From Larix sibirica (taxonomy: Eukaryota > Streptophyta > Pinopsida > Pinales > Pinaceae), in assembly GCA_004151065.3 (NCBI GenBank), contig NWUY0300020129.1, positions 6,109-24,129 on the forward strand: a stretch of 18,021 nt of DNA, read 5' to 3'. This document shows positions 8,068-16,732 of this stretch, in pieces. Under the pieces are notes generated by a model, which saw nothing but the letters and a program-made list of their open reading frames with translations, had not been told where the DNA came from and made no database searches. The translations under genes were made by a program, and so were the position numbers. Position 1 is the first letter of the stretch; each line of letters starts with the position of its first letter.

Positions 8068-10358
8068 ATGAAAATGGCTCCTGAGAGTTATACCCCCAAG
8101 AACATTCTTATCACTGGTGCTGCTGGATTTATTGCTTCTCATGTAGCGAATCGGCTGGTCAGAAAATACCCTCAGTATAAGATTGTTGTGCTTGATAAGC
8201 TGGATTATTGCTCCAATTTGAAGAATCTGTTGCCGTCGAAGTCATCCCCCAACTTCAAATTTGTGAGGGGAGATATTGCGAGTGCAGATCTGGTGAATTA
8301 TCTTCTAATCACAGAGGGCATAGACACGATCATGCATTTTGCAGCACAGACCCACGTTGACAATTCGTTTGGAAACAGCTTTGAGTTTACGAAGAATAAT
8401 ATCTATGGAACCCATGTTCTATTGGAGGCTTGTAAAGTTACAGGGCAGATTAGACGGTTCATTCATGTGAGTACTGATGAAGTCTATGGAGAGACTGAAC
8501 AGGATGCCCTTGTGGGTAACCACGAGGCTTCCCAGCTTCTTCCTACGAATCCTTACTCTGCAACAAAGGCTGGAGCAGAAATGCTTGTGATGGCCTATGG
8601 GAGATCTTATGGCTTGCCGGTGATTACTACTAGAGGTAACAATGTCTATGGGCCCAATCAGTTCCCTGAGAAGCTCATTCCGAAATTCATTCTTTTGGCC
8701 ATGCAAGGGAACCCCCTTCCCATTCATGGAGATGGATCGAATGTTCGAAGCTATCTCTACTGTGAGGATGTGGCAGAAGCCTTTGAGGTTGTTCTGCACA
8801 ATGGCGAAGTAGGAAATGTTTATAACATCGGTACAAAGAAAGAGAGGAGAGTTATTGATGTGGCTAAGGACATTTGCCAGCTTTTTTCCCTCGATCATGA
8901 AAAGGTTATTAAATTGGTCGACAACAGGCCTTTTAATGATCAGAGATACTTTCTGGATGATCAGAAACTAAAGGATTTGGGTTGGTCTGAGCGCACGACT
9001 TGGCAGGATGGACTGAAAAAAACAATGGACTGGTACATAAGTCATCCAGATTGGTGGGGTGATGTTACAGGTGCTCTGCTACCTCATCCGCGAATGCTCA
9101 CGATGGCTGGAGTTGGAAATCTCTCTGATGGCCTAGAAATGATGGCTGGAGTTGGGAGATTCCCTGATGGCGTAGATGAGAATGTCTCAGCTCTCTCTCC
9201 TGAGGTTAATAATTCGAAACAGGACCGAATGCTCATTCCCTCGAAAAGTTTCTCTCAGAAACCGGCCTTAAAATTTTTGATCTATGGGCGCACTGGATGG
9301 ATTGGGGGCCTTCTTGGTCAGATATGTGAGAAGCAGGGTATTCCATTTGAGTATGCAAATGGCAGATTGGAGAATCGGGCTCAGATTCAGATGGATATCC
9401 AGAATGTGAAGCCCACCCATGTTTTTAATGCTGCAGGTGTGACCGGAAGGCCTAACGTTGACTGGTGTGAATCTCACAAGCCAGAAACTATTCGTGCCAA
9501 TGTAGTAGGAACTTTGAATCTGGCAGATGTCTGCAGGGAGCAAGGGCTTTTACTCATGAACTTTGCTACTGGGTGTATATTTGAATATAATGATGCTTTC
9601 CCAGAGGGAAGTGGTATTGGATTCAAGGAGGAAGACAGTCCAAACTTTACTGGATCTTTCTATTCTAAGACAAAGGCCATGGTAAGGTGTCTGGAAACTT
9701 CTCGACTAGAATAGGTTAAATTAGAATCTTGATTTTCCCTTTAATATGTTTATACTTAGTTCAATTGTTTAAACGCGATTTTAGTTTTAGTTGGCAGTGC
9801 TTCACTGAGGGATGAGTTTTCTTGTAGACATTTATGTGAAGATGGTCAGATTTCCAGGTAACCATTGCTCATGTCTTTACTTTTGTTATGATTTAGGTTG
9901 AAGAGCTGCTGAAGCAATTTGAGAATGTTTGCACTCTTAGAGTTCGAATGCCTATCTCATCTGATCTGAGCAATCCTCGAAATTTTATTACAAAAATCAC
10001 CCGTTACAGTAAAGTAGTTAATATACCAAACAGCATGACTGTTCTTGATGAGTTGTTGCCAATTTCAATTGAGATGGCAAAACGAAATTGCAGAGGCATA
10101 TGGAACTTCACAAATCCAGGCGTTGTCAGCCACAATGAGATTTTGGAGATGTACAGGGACTACATCGATCCAAACTTCAAATGGGTCAATTTTAACCTTG
10201 AAGAACAGGCTAAAGTGATAGTTGCCCCTCGGAGCAACAATGAACTGGATACGTCCAAATTGAAGGGAGAGTTCCCAGAGCTGTTGCCAATCAAGGATTC
10301 ACTTTTGAAGTATGTTTTTGAGCCTAACAAGAAGAACAGGTTTCCAAATGGAGCATAG
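8068..10358 (+). CDS. RHM: UDP-rhamnose synthase (UDP-glucose 4,6-dehydratase / 3,5-epimerase-4-reductase), join 8068-9681 and 9897-10358
   Basis: This cytosolic enzyme converts UDP-D-glucose to UDP-L-rhamnose, the donor for rhamnogalacturonan pectin and rhamnosyl flavonoids. The spliced product is about 691 residues (Arabidopsis RHMs are near 670). The N-terminal SDR dehydratase domain (1-~340) shows the NAD-binding GAAGFIA at 17-23, the catalytic TDE at 136-138, and YSATK with Tyr163 and Lys167. The C-terminal epimerase/reductase domain (~400-691) shows GRTGWIGG at 407-414 and YSKTK at 532-536. The intervening linker is longer than usual and holds a 13-residue tandem repeat. The exon junction falls between AM (538) and VEELL and restores the family sequence exactly. 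The first ATG (8068) is in weak context (TTGATGA). ATG 8074 (AAAATGGCT) is in strong context and gives MAPESYTPKN, closer to family N-termini, so it may be the real start. The open frame is intact with all key residues. I cannot say which RHM paralogue this is. Confidence 0.97.
9103..9180 (+). repeat. 39-bp tandem duplication in the RHM linker
   Basis: Two in-frame units, 9103-9141 and 9142-9180, both begin with ATGGCTGGAGTTGG and share GATGGC and TAGA further on. They encode MAGVGNLSDGLEM and MAGVGRFPDGVDE. They lie between the two catalytic domains, where family members vary in length, so folding is probably unaffected. The units have diverged, so the event is not recent. Confidence 0.85.
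9682..9896 (+). other. RHM coding-region intron (215 bp, phase 0)
   Basis: The donor ATG|GTAAGG at 9681|9682 and the acceptor TTATGATTTAG|GTTGAAG at 9896|9897 bound a T-rich, GT-AG intron. Reading through it meets a stop at 9712-9714, while splicing joins AM to VEELLKQFENVCTLRVRMP, the conserved family sequence. The boundaries are therefore well determined by protein homology. Confidence 0.95.
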
Positions 10359-10911
10359 TCATTAGTTGATATTTGTTTAGTGCTGGTTCATTTAGTTTAT
10401 TTGGCTTCCTTATTTCATTTATTTCATTGAGATTCCAAGATTAGAAGTTTTCCAACTTAGATCCAGACATCAAGAGGGCAGCATTTTTCTTGGCCTGAAT
10501 ATATTCTTTATGAGAATATTGGATAGTCAGCCGTATGTGTCAAAGCTATTTTTCAGCCGAGGAACATCGCTACAAATGATGCTTCAATTCATTTGTTAAT
10601 TGAAAGTTGTAGGACATTATCTGCTGATAAAGCTGCCATGTAATACTATTTGCCCTGTAAGTTCAATACTGATAAAGTTGTAGTTTTGGCAGTATTTACT
10701 TCTATGTGGGCAAATGATACCGAGTTTCTCCTTTTCATTGCCTTTGCAAGATGACAGGAATTAATTCAATTCTTTTAACATTTCTATTGTTTCGAAGAAA
10801 TATGTTGGACAAATTGATAAAGCTGTGATTTGGCATAAATTTGCTTTGTAAGACTTCGCTGATTAATGTGTAATTCAGTACTCAAATTTGTAATTCCAGT
10901 ATGGCCCTGAA
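10359..10911 (+). other. RHM 3' untranslated region and downstream sequence
   Basis: T-rich sequence follows the TAG stop (10356-10358) with no further coding potential. No canonical AATAAA is visible in the first ~500 bases, so the poly(A) site must use a variant plant signal and cannot be placed. Two loose copies of 'gataaagctg...tttg...tgtaag' occur (about 10626-10660 and 10816-10852). Confidence 0.5.
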
Positions 10912-11061
10912 AGGATTTTTTAAATAAGGAATGTTTAGGGATGTATGACCATGGAAGGAGTTCTTAGAAGAAATACAGATTTGTATAGGATTTTTTAAAT
11001 AAGGAATGCTTAGGGATGTATGACCATGGAAGGAGTTCTTAGAAGAAATACAGATTTGTAT
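10912..11061. repeat. 75-bp tandem duplication (2 copies)
   Basis: Units 10912-10986 and 10987-11061 differ at one position (gtttag versus gcttag). The near identity means a recent event. They produce a repeated 25-residue stretch in a minus-strand open frame, but nothing else suggests that frame is coding. Located about 550-700 bp after the RHM stop. Confidence 0.9.
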
Positions 11062-11551
11062 TTTCATTATGACTATTAAAAGAGTTATCTTTTTCATTTT
11101 CTTTGTCAGATTAATTAAATTTATTATTTTTGTCATGTACATCAACCTTGAAGCAGATAATTGAAGAATGAAGTGCGGTAGTCATTCATATATTCTTGTC
11201 TAAGTTCTAATTCTCAACTGATCCTAAACTGTATTGTCTAAGATATAATTTGTAGGCCGTGACATTCTATAGTTTAGTAGAGCCTGTCCTCGTTTGACTT
11301 TGAACCATATTATTAATGCTTAAGAAGTATTTATCATGGTTCATAGTTGAAATACAAGATAGCCTATTTATTTATGTGGGTATATTTATGGTCTTACACT
11401 TCAGTATAGTATTGCGCATCATTGTTCAATTGTATGACAACCCTTTTATATCAAGTATGCTCTTTGGATGATTGTTGCCATGGCTATCTTGAGAGTAGCG
11501 AGGTGCCTTACAACCCAATTATAATTTTTACATAAAAGTGATAAAAAATCA
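11062..11551. other. Intergenic, no gene seen
   Basis: AT-rich sequence with no long open frame and no recognised element. Confidence 0.55.
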
Positions 11552-11730
11552 AAACCAGCTTAGATCCATCTTAAATACAGATCTATTAAGCATCAAGAGG
11601 AATCAAAATTTTTGAGGTGTAAATTTTTTTCTTAAATATTTTACACATGAAGAAAAAAATTTACACCTCAACAAATTTGATTGCTCTCGGTGCTTTATAG
11701 ATCTAGTTTAAGGTGGATCTATGTTGGTTT
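11552..11730. mobile_element. Foldback hairpin element with ~80-bp inverted arms
   Basis: The left arm begins AAACCAGCTTAGATCC at 11552 and the right arm ends GGATCTATGTTGGTTT at 11730. The arms pair along about 80 bases with scattered mismatches. The inner 22 bases of each arm (11612-11633 and 11650-11671) are perfectly complementary around a 16-base loop. The structure and size (179 bp) fit a MITE-type non-autonomous element. No clear target-site duplication was seen and the family is not recognised. A decayed relative sits at ~14036-14136. Confidence 0.7.
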
Positions 11731-12016
11731 AAAGGACACCTAGCTTCTGCAGCAATGACTAAGCATCTCTGGAATTTTTAAGGATCTGAGAGTGGGAGAA
11801 GATATGGCTTGTACGATAATGTAACCTTGCTGGGAGAAATCCACTGCCACATACATTCTGCCTTTAGCAGCCTAAAAGAATTGCAAATGCTTGGCAGCTC
11901 ATGTTTAGAGATGCAAATTATATAAAAACATTACAAAGTATGAATCAGCTCAAAAACTCTCTGACAGTGTAGTAAGAAGGTCCTTAAGAGAGATTGAGCT
12001 GAAAAATTGTACTTCT

Positions 12017-12184
12017 ACACTGCCAAAAATTGTACTAAACTGTCTCAGTGATCCCACAATGCAGTCGATGTGCATCTGTGAGGACAGATTTAGTAAGCCT
12101 AGTCTTTGATGGTAAACTCTCATAAACCACCATCCATTCAAAGACCCTCAACTGGTGAGAGACCCTGTGCTCCCATACTTTCCA
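12017..12184 (-). pseudogene. LINE reverse-transcriptase C-terminal (zf-RVT) relic
   Basis: Read on the minus strand from 12184, the frame gives WKVWEHRVSHQLRVFEWMVV, then YESLPSKTRLTKSVLTDAHR, then LHCGITETV, a stop, and YNFWQC. This matches the zf-RVT pattern downstream of the polymerase in plant L1-type LINEs (WK-W...RV-F-W...LP-K-RL...C--CG--ET--H-F--C). The first cysteine of the CxxC pair is replaced by Arg, the His before the final FWQC is Tyr, and a TAG interrupts the frame, so it is dead. In-frame sequence extends weakly upstream towards 12230. No intact polymerase core is visible nearby. Family assignment is from the pattern only. Confidence 0.6.
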
Positions 12185-12302
12185 AGTGCACAATCCATTT
12201 CCATTCTTCATTCTCCAAATGCCATCTTCTATTAATGACCTCCTTGAATGGATGAGAATCTAATATAAATGGCTTGTGGATCAAGCCAATCCCTCCAAAT
12301 AG

Positions 12303-12386
12303 GAGTATTGTTATCAACAGTGTCTTTCGGAAGACACTGAGTATTGTTATCAACAGTGTCTTCCGGAAGACACTGTTGATAACAAT
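12303..12386. repeat. 36-bp tandem pair ending in a perfect 44-bp palindrome
   Basis: Units 12303-12338 and 12339-12374 differ by one base (TTTCGG versus TTCCGG). From 12343 to 12386 the sequence is its own reverse complement, with 22-base arms, no spacer and the centre TTCC|GGAA at 12364/12365. Unit 1 holds most of the same inner palindrome. It could extrude as a cruciform or fold as a hairpin RNA. There is no terminator-like context. Confidence 0.9.
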
Positions 12387-12513
12387 TATCACCACATAGA
12401 TCTGAAAACCCAAGGAGTATTGTTGTTCAATTTTAAAATATCATTTTTAGGGATGAGGCTTTGGAGTTGAACTGCAGTTTGGTCTGGTCTGAGCAGGCCT
12501 CTTTCGCAAGCAA

Positions 12514-12646
12514 AGCCCAAGGCTTCCAAGACTGATCTCAAAGGTCACCCCACACAAAGAGCCCAAGGCTTCCAAGACTGATCTCAAAGGTCACCCCACA
12601 CAAAGAGCCCAAGGCTTCCGAGACTGATCTCAAAGGTCACCCCACA
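12514..12646. repeat. 46-bp tandem repeat, ~2.9 copies
   Basis: Units start at 12514, 12560 and 12606, each 'agcccaaggcttcc(a/g)aga...'. The third is cut short at 'ccccaca' and has one A-to-G change. It is more GC-rich than its surroundings. Function unknown. Confidence 0.9.
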
Positions 12647-12690
12647 TCATAGAGGTCCTCTTCTTGGCCAATAGCTTAGGTAGAGGCTCT

Positions 12691-13008
12691 CTACATGAGT
12701 GTTCTGAGCTTACCAAGCCCAAATTGTTTGACTAGCCAAATTATGACCCCTTCTGAATCCCCAAGTATCTCATGAAAGGCAAGGTGCAACCTTTTTTCAA
12801 GCTTCCTAAATTCTCTGAAGAATGTGGGTGAACTAGAAATCTTAAAATCTGTGATCAGCATATCACAAAGCAGAAATGGACCCCGCAATTTAGCAGTATG
12901 TTTGCTATGAATAATCTGAATCTGAGACTGGACAACCCATTTCGCTGAGAAGAAGGCATCCTGAAGACCAATTTCAATCAACTCTAGTATTACATTCTGC
13001 TTGACCAT
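12691..13008 (-). other. Unrecognised 105-codon open frame (doubtful)
   Basis: The frame is open from ATG 13006-13008, giving MVKQNVILELIEIGLQDAFF and onward. I see no motif, signal peptide or membrane segment and do not recognise a family. It lies on the same strand as the LINE relic, upstream of it in that orientation, so it may be more of the same decayed element or a chance frame. It recurs identically at 16777-17094. Confidence 0.15.
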
Positions 13009-13081
13009 TATGCAAATCTACATTGAAATATTGGAAGTCCTCTTTCACCCCCCAAATATCGACTGAAAAAGGTGAAGCTAG

Positions 13082-13540
13082 TTAGACATTTTGGGGGTAC
13101 AATATGGAGTCTCGCAGTCCAGAGATGTCAAATACTTTGCAAAGCATAGGCCATCTGATATACGGTTTGTAGTTATGTATTTGGGTTCCACTTATCTCAA
13201 ATATTATAAGATTGTGCTTGTGTATATTATTGTAGCATTTTCTAATAGAGTCCCAGAGTACTTTTGTGTTCTTTTTGTAGTGTAACTGGGCATTCTCATG
13301 TATTTGACGTTCTCTTATTTCTTCCTTATGGGGAGCTACCTTCTTGAATCTTCTCCTGAACCTTGTAGAGTAAGGTCGCATCCGTTGAACTGATGTAATG
13401 TTTCGATGAAGAGGGAAAAGAGGGGTGGTTTGTGAGGATGCAGAAAAGGTTGGACCTGGGTGCTCTTTCAGAATGGTGAGTGGATAATAGGTGAAAACCG
13501 GTATGTATATATGGCACGGTAGCTTGAATTTCGCAAACAA
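13082..13540 (-). other. Unrecognised 152-codon open frame (doubtful)
   Basis: This is the longest open frame outside the RHM gene. Its middle is basic (STRFRRRFKKVAPHKEEIRE). No family is recognised, there are no good splice neighbours, and an overlapping 93-codon frame (13326-13607) on the same strand weakens the case for either. It is probably transposon debris or chance. It recurs identically at 17168-17626. Confidence 0.15.
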
Positions 13541-13769
13541 ATTGGATTTTATGGCAGCTTTTGTGATTAGAAGATTTGTGAGAACTTAGCATGCAATCAT
13601 AGACCACTAATGACCTACTTGATTTTTATAGTTCATAGTGAGGGATATGGTTTGAATCTGTATGTATGTGGAATTAGGGTCAGATTCATTGGTAAAGCTA
13701 AAGGTAAATCCATGTCTAAATCTTCAGTGTTTTTTTACAGTTTTAGTATGGGAGATGTCACTTAGATGA

Positions 13770-14000
13770 TGTTTATCATAATAATAATAAAATATATGTT
13801 ATTTCAATATAGATATTAAATAAAAATATTTCCATATATAAAAAGAGAGATTTGATATGTAAATATGATATAAAAATGCTATATAGAGAATATATATATA
13901 TATATGATATGATATTTACATAGAAATATTGTTACAATGCAAATATAAATCTATTAACAATATTAAAATTTGTATTTTTATATTTCTATAAGCTGTAATT
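13770..14000. repeat. Very AT-rich tract with (TA)n microsatellite
   Basis: ATA-, TATATA- and AAATAT-rich sequence includes an uninterrupted TA run at 13891-13905. There is no coding potential. The duplicate copy breaks off within this tract at the window end. Confidence 0.8.
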
Positions 14001-14035
14001 GTGGGTTTTACAGAGTTGAATGAGACTATAACCTC

Positions 14036-14136
14036 TCTAGATCCATTTGAAATAACTAAAAAATTTACACCTTAAGATATTTGATCTTTTTTAGTGTTTG
14101 ATAAATTCATGGTTAAGATGGATCTAAGTTGATGGT
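14036..14136. mobile_element. Decayed relative of the 11552-11730 foldback element
   Basis: The segments 'tctagatccat', 'aaaaaatttacacct', 'atttgat' and 'ttaagatggatctaagttgatg' occur in the same order as parts of the foldback element. The left arm is mostly deleted and the right arm degenerate. This suggests a dispersed family rather than a one-off inverted repeat. Confidence 0.5.
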
Positions 14137-14580
14137 AAGTAAGATTTCACAAACCTTGTCTCATTTGTTGTCACCCTATTTTTCTAGCAAGTTGACATTT
14201 TGATTGGGAAAGGGTAGGTTGCAATATTCTTATGGCCAATGTTGAGACAGCTTCCAAGGTTCCACTCACCCATTAAATAAATCTTCAAAAACAAATAGCA
14301 TGGCAATCACAATGGGTGATAGAGCTTGGTCTACTAACAATGAAATGAAAGAGATATTGCTTTACAGAATAAATTAAAGCAAATATTATAGAATATTCTA
14401 AAAGCCACCATACTCCACATGGGTTTAGTTAGAGTTTTCAAATTTAATGTAACAATACAATTTTGAAATATTGACTCCTTTGAAATTGATGTATGATTAT
14501 ATTGATTTTGATTGAATTGATAAAACTTTATGCTCAAATGTAATTATGTGCTTATTAGTTATGTTTTCACCTTGACTTTT
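14137..14580. other. Intergenic, no gene seen
   Basis: AT-rich sequence with no motif or long open frame of note. Confidence 0.55.
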
Positions 14581-14703
14581 GAATTTTTTATTGTCATGGT
14601 TCACTTGGACATAATTTTTCTCATAAGAGTTTAGAATTTTTTATTGTCATGGTTCACATGCACAAATTTTCTCATGGGGGTTTCATATTTTTTGTTGTCA
14701 TGG
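14581..14703. repeat. ~52-bp minisatellite, about 2.4 copies
   Basis: The phrase 'atttttta ttgtcatgg' recurs at about 14583, 14636 and 14687 (the last with ttg for att), with spacings of 53 and 51. The intervening 'ttcac-tg-ac-aaatttt-ctcat' is also shared between the first two units. Confidence 0.7.
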
Positions 14704-14879
14704 ATAAATAAGGTCAAACGATATATTTTTAGATGAATCCAATACAAAACAAGGACACAAGATCTCAATAGCTTCAATGTACCTATAATATGGTGTATAT
14801 GGCGGGCTAACAAGATTGGTGGCTTTTGACCAAATTACATCTAAATCAGCATTTGCAAAATGATTTTGTGATGAAGAAT

Positions 14880-15770
14880 AAGATATCTTCTCCAAACTTG
14901 CCCACCTTGCCCACAAGGTTGATGGAAAATTATACACAAGAATTGAAAATTTTGATAACTCAAATCTTAGATGTATTTTTATCACAAATGGTTAAAACCT
15001 ACATTATTGGCTTAAGGAGAGACACATGGTAAGGTATGGATGTGGAACACATCTTCCATTAAGTCGTCAAAACTAAGGCTGTGCTAGTAGAAATTAAGCT
15101 TCTCATTTAACAAAGAACATTATGTGCATCCACATAGAAGATGCCTAAACACCTTTTTCCACACCATTGCAATGAATGTAACCATAAAATGAAGAGATGC
15201 AAGATAAGATGTTATGTCATTGCAAGATGAAGAATGGTAAGGAACTAGAGTTTTCTAGCATTGAAGAAGACAGGAGATAACTACTACATTAAAATCACAT
15301 GATGAAGAGGCAATGCCTAATATATCCATAACAAATATATCAGTAATTCACAACTTCAAGACTTTATGTCAAATGACATGAAGAAGAAGACATGCCTAAA
15401 ATATCAAGCAACTATGACATGTAGCCCACTACCTCAAACCTTGAAGTTGAAGAGTTTAGTGAAAAATATGAACGGGATTGTAGTTGTGGCATATGGAAGT
15501 ACTCATAACTTCATTGATATAAATGTTGATGAATCTCTTTGTATATCCAACGAAGGACATTATAGTTGAAGTGGCAGATGACAAGGAGATTACAAAGGCT
15601 TGCAGGGTTCATAAGGTGATGCTCCATATACAAAAGTCTATATTGCAAACAAGAATCTATGTTGTATCACTTGGCAATATATTAAGAAGTATCTTAGATT
15701 TCATCAAAATTTCATCGATTGTGTTGTGTACCCAAACACATTTGCAATTTATTAAGAAAATAAAGTATTA
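14880..15770 (+). pseudogene. Ty3/gypsy retrotransposon gag-protease relic
   Basis: The gag-like part spans two frames: DIFSKLAHLAHKVDG from 14882, and YTQELKILITQILDV followed by LSQMVKTYIIGLRRDT up to 15032. This matches the gag pattern 'L-KL...Y--EF--L--Q---V----LV--YI-GLR-D'. The protease part reads VVVAYGSTHNFIDINVDESL (about 15480-15540), then after a frameshift IIVEVADDKEITKACRVHKV and LHIQ...RIYVVSLGN. This matches the plant gypsy aspartic protease (DSG(S/A)THNFI...VADG...V-L-IQ...LG). The catalytic Asp-Ser-Gly is Ala-Tyr-Gly, so it is inactive. Reverse transcriptase and integrase should follow but are absent: the sequence meets the N at 15799. No LTR was identified. Confidence 0.65.
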
Positions 15771-15798
15771 TGTTTGTTGATTGTGTTGTATTTTTATT

Positions 15799-15799
15799 N
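15799..15799. other. Single ambiguous base (N) marking a probable contig join
   Basis: This is the only N in the window. The sequence left of it does not match the left flank of repeat copy 1, and the sequence right of it is the 4086-offset repeat from its first base. This is what a scaffold join or collapsed gap looks like. Confidence 0.85.
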
Positions 15800-16102
15800 T
15801 GGATCTATGTTGGTTTAAAGGACACCTAGCTTCTGCAGCAATGACTAAGCATCTCTGGAATTTTTAAGGATCTGAGAGTGGGAGAAGATATGGCTTGTAC
15901 GATAATGTAACCTTGCTGGGAGAAATCCACTGCCACATACATTCTGCCTTTAGCAGCCTAAAAGAATTGCAAATGCTTGGCAGCTCATGTTTAGAGATGC
16001 AAATTATATAAAAACATTACAAAGTATGAATCAGCTCAAAAACTCTCTGACAGTGTAGTAAGAAGGTCCTTAAGAGAGATTGAGCTGAAAAATTGTACTT
16101 CT

Positions 16103-16270
16103 ACACTGCCAAAAATTGTACTAAACTGTCTCAGTGATCCCACAATGCAGTCGATGTGCATCTGTGAGGACAGATTTAGTAAGCCTAGTCTTTGATGGTA
16201 AACTCTCATAAACCACCATCCATTCAAAGACCCTCAACTGGTGAGAGACCCTGTGCTCCCATACTTTCCA
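16103..16270 (-). pseudogene. LINE zf-RVT relic, repeat copy 2
   Basis: Identical to 12017-12184 (minus strand), including the same internal stop. See that entry for domain evidence. Confidence 0.55.
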
Positions 16271-16388
16271 AGTGCACAATCCATTTCCATTCTTCATTCT
16301 CCAAATGCCATCTTCTATTAATGACCTCCTTGAATGGATGAGAATCTAATATAAATGGCTTGTGGATCAAGCCAATCCCTCCAAATAG

Positions 16389-16472
16389 GAGTATTGTTAT
16401 CAACAGTGTCTTTCGGAAGACACTGAGTATTGTTATCAACAGTGTCTTCCGGAAGACACTGTTGATAACAAT
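16389..16472. repeat. 36-bp tandem and 44-bp palindrome, repeat copy 2
   Basis: Identical to 12303-12386. The palindrome lies at 16429-16472. Confidence 0.9.
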
Positions 16473-16599
16473 TATCACCACATAGATCTGAAAACCCAAG
16501 GAGTATTGTTGTTCAATTTTAAAATATCATTTTTAGGGATGAGGCTTTGGAGTTGAACTGCAGTTTGGTCTGGTCTGAGCAGGCCTCTTTCGCAAGCAA

Positions 16600-16732
16600 A
16601 GCCCAAGGCTTCCAAGACTGATCTCAAAGGTCACCCCACACAAAGAGCCCAAGGCTTCCAAGACTGATCTCAAAGGTCACCCCACACAAAGAGCCCAAGG
16701 CTTCCGAGACTGATCTCAAAGGTCACCCCACA
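16600..16732. repeat. 46-bp tandem repeat, repeat copy 2
   Basis: Identical to 12514-12646. Confidence 0.9.

Larger units (their letters stand above)
11714..13935. repeat. Large exact direct repeat, copy 1 (2222 bp)
   Basis: Identical, as far as I compared, to 15800-18021 at a constant offset of 4086. Every open frame in this part recurs with the same protein sequence, and the TA microsatellite has the same length. It begins inside the right arm of the foldback element. Confidence 0.95.

Noticed and set aside
8419-8898. 159-codon minus-strand open frame inside RHM exon 1
   Set aside because: It is an antisense shadow of the strongly conserved RHM coding frame and has no motif of its own.
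9268-9543. 91-codon minus-strand open frame inside RHM exon 1
   Set aside because: Shadow of the sense coding sequence.
9682-9714. Read-through of RHM exon 1 to a stop at 9714 as the true C-terminus
   Set aside because: The last ten residues do not fit the family, whereas GT-AG splicing at 9682-9896 restores the conserved sequence.
15121-15230. Cys/His-rich phrase in the gag relic as a retroviral-type zinc knuckle
   Set aside because: The Cys and His spacing does not fit CX2CX4HX4C.
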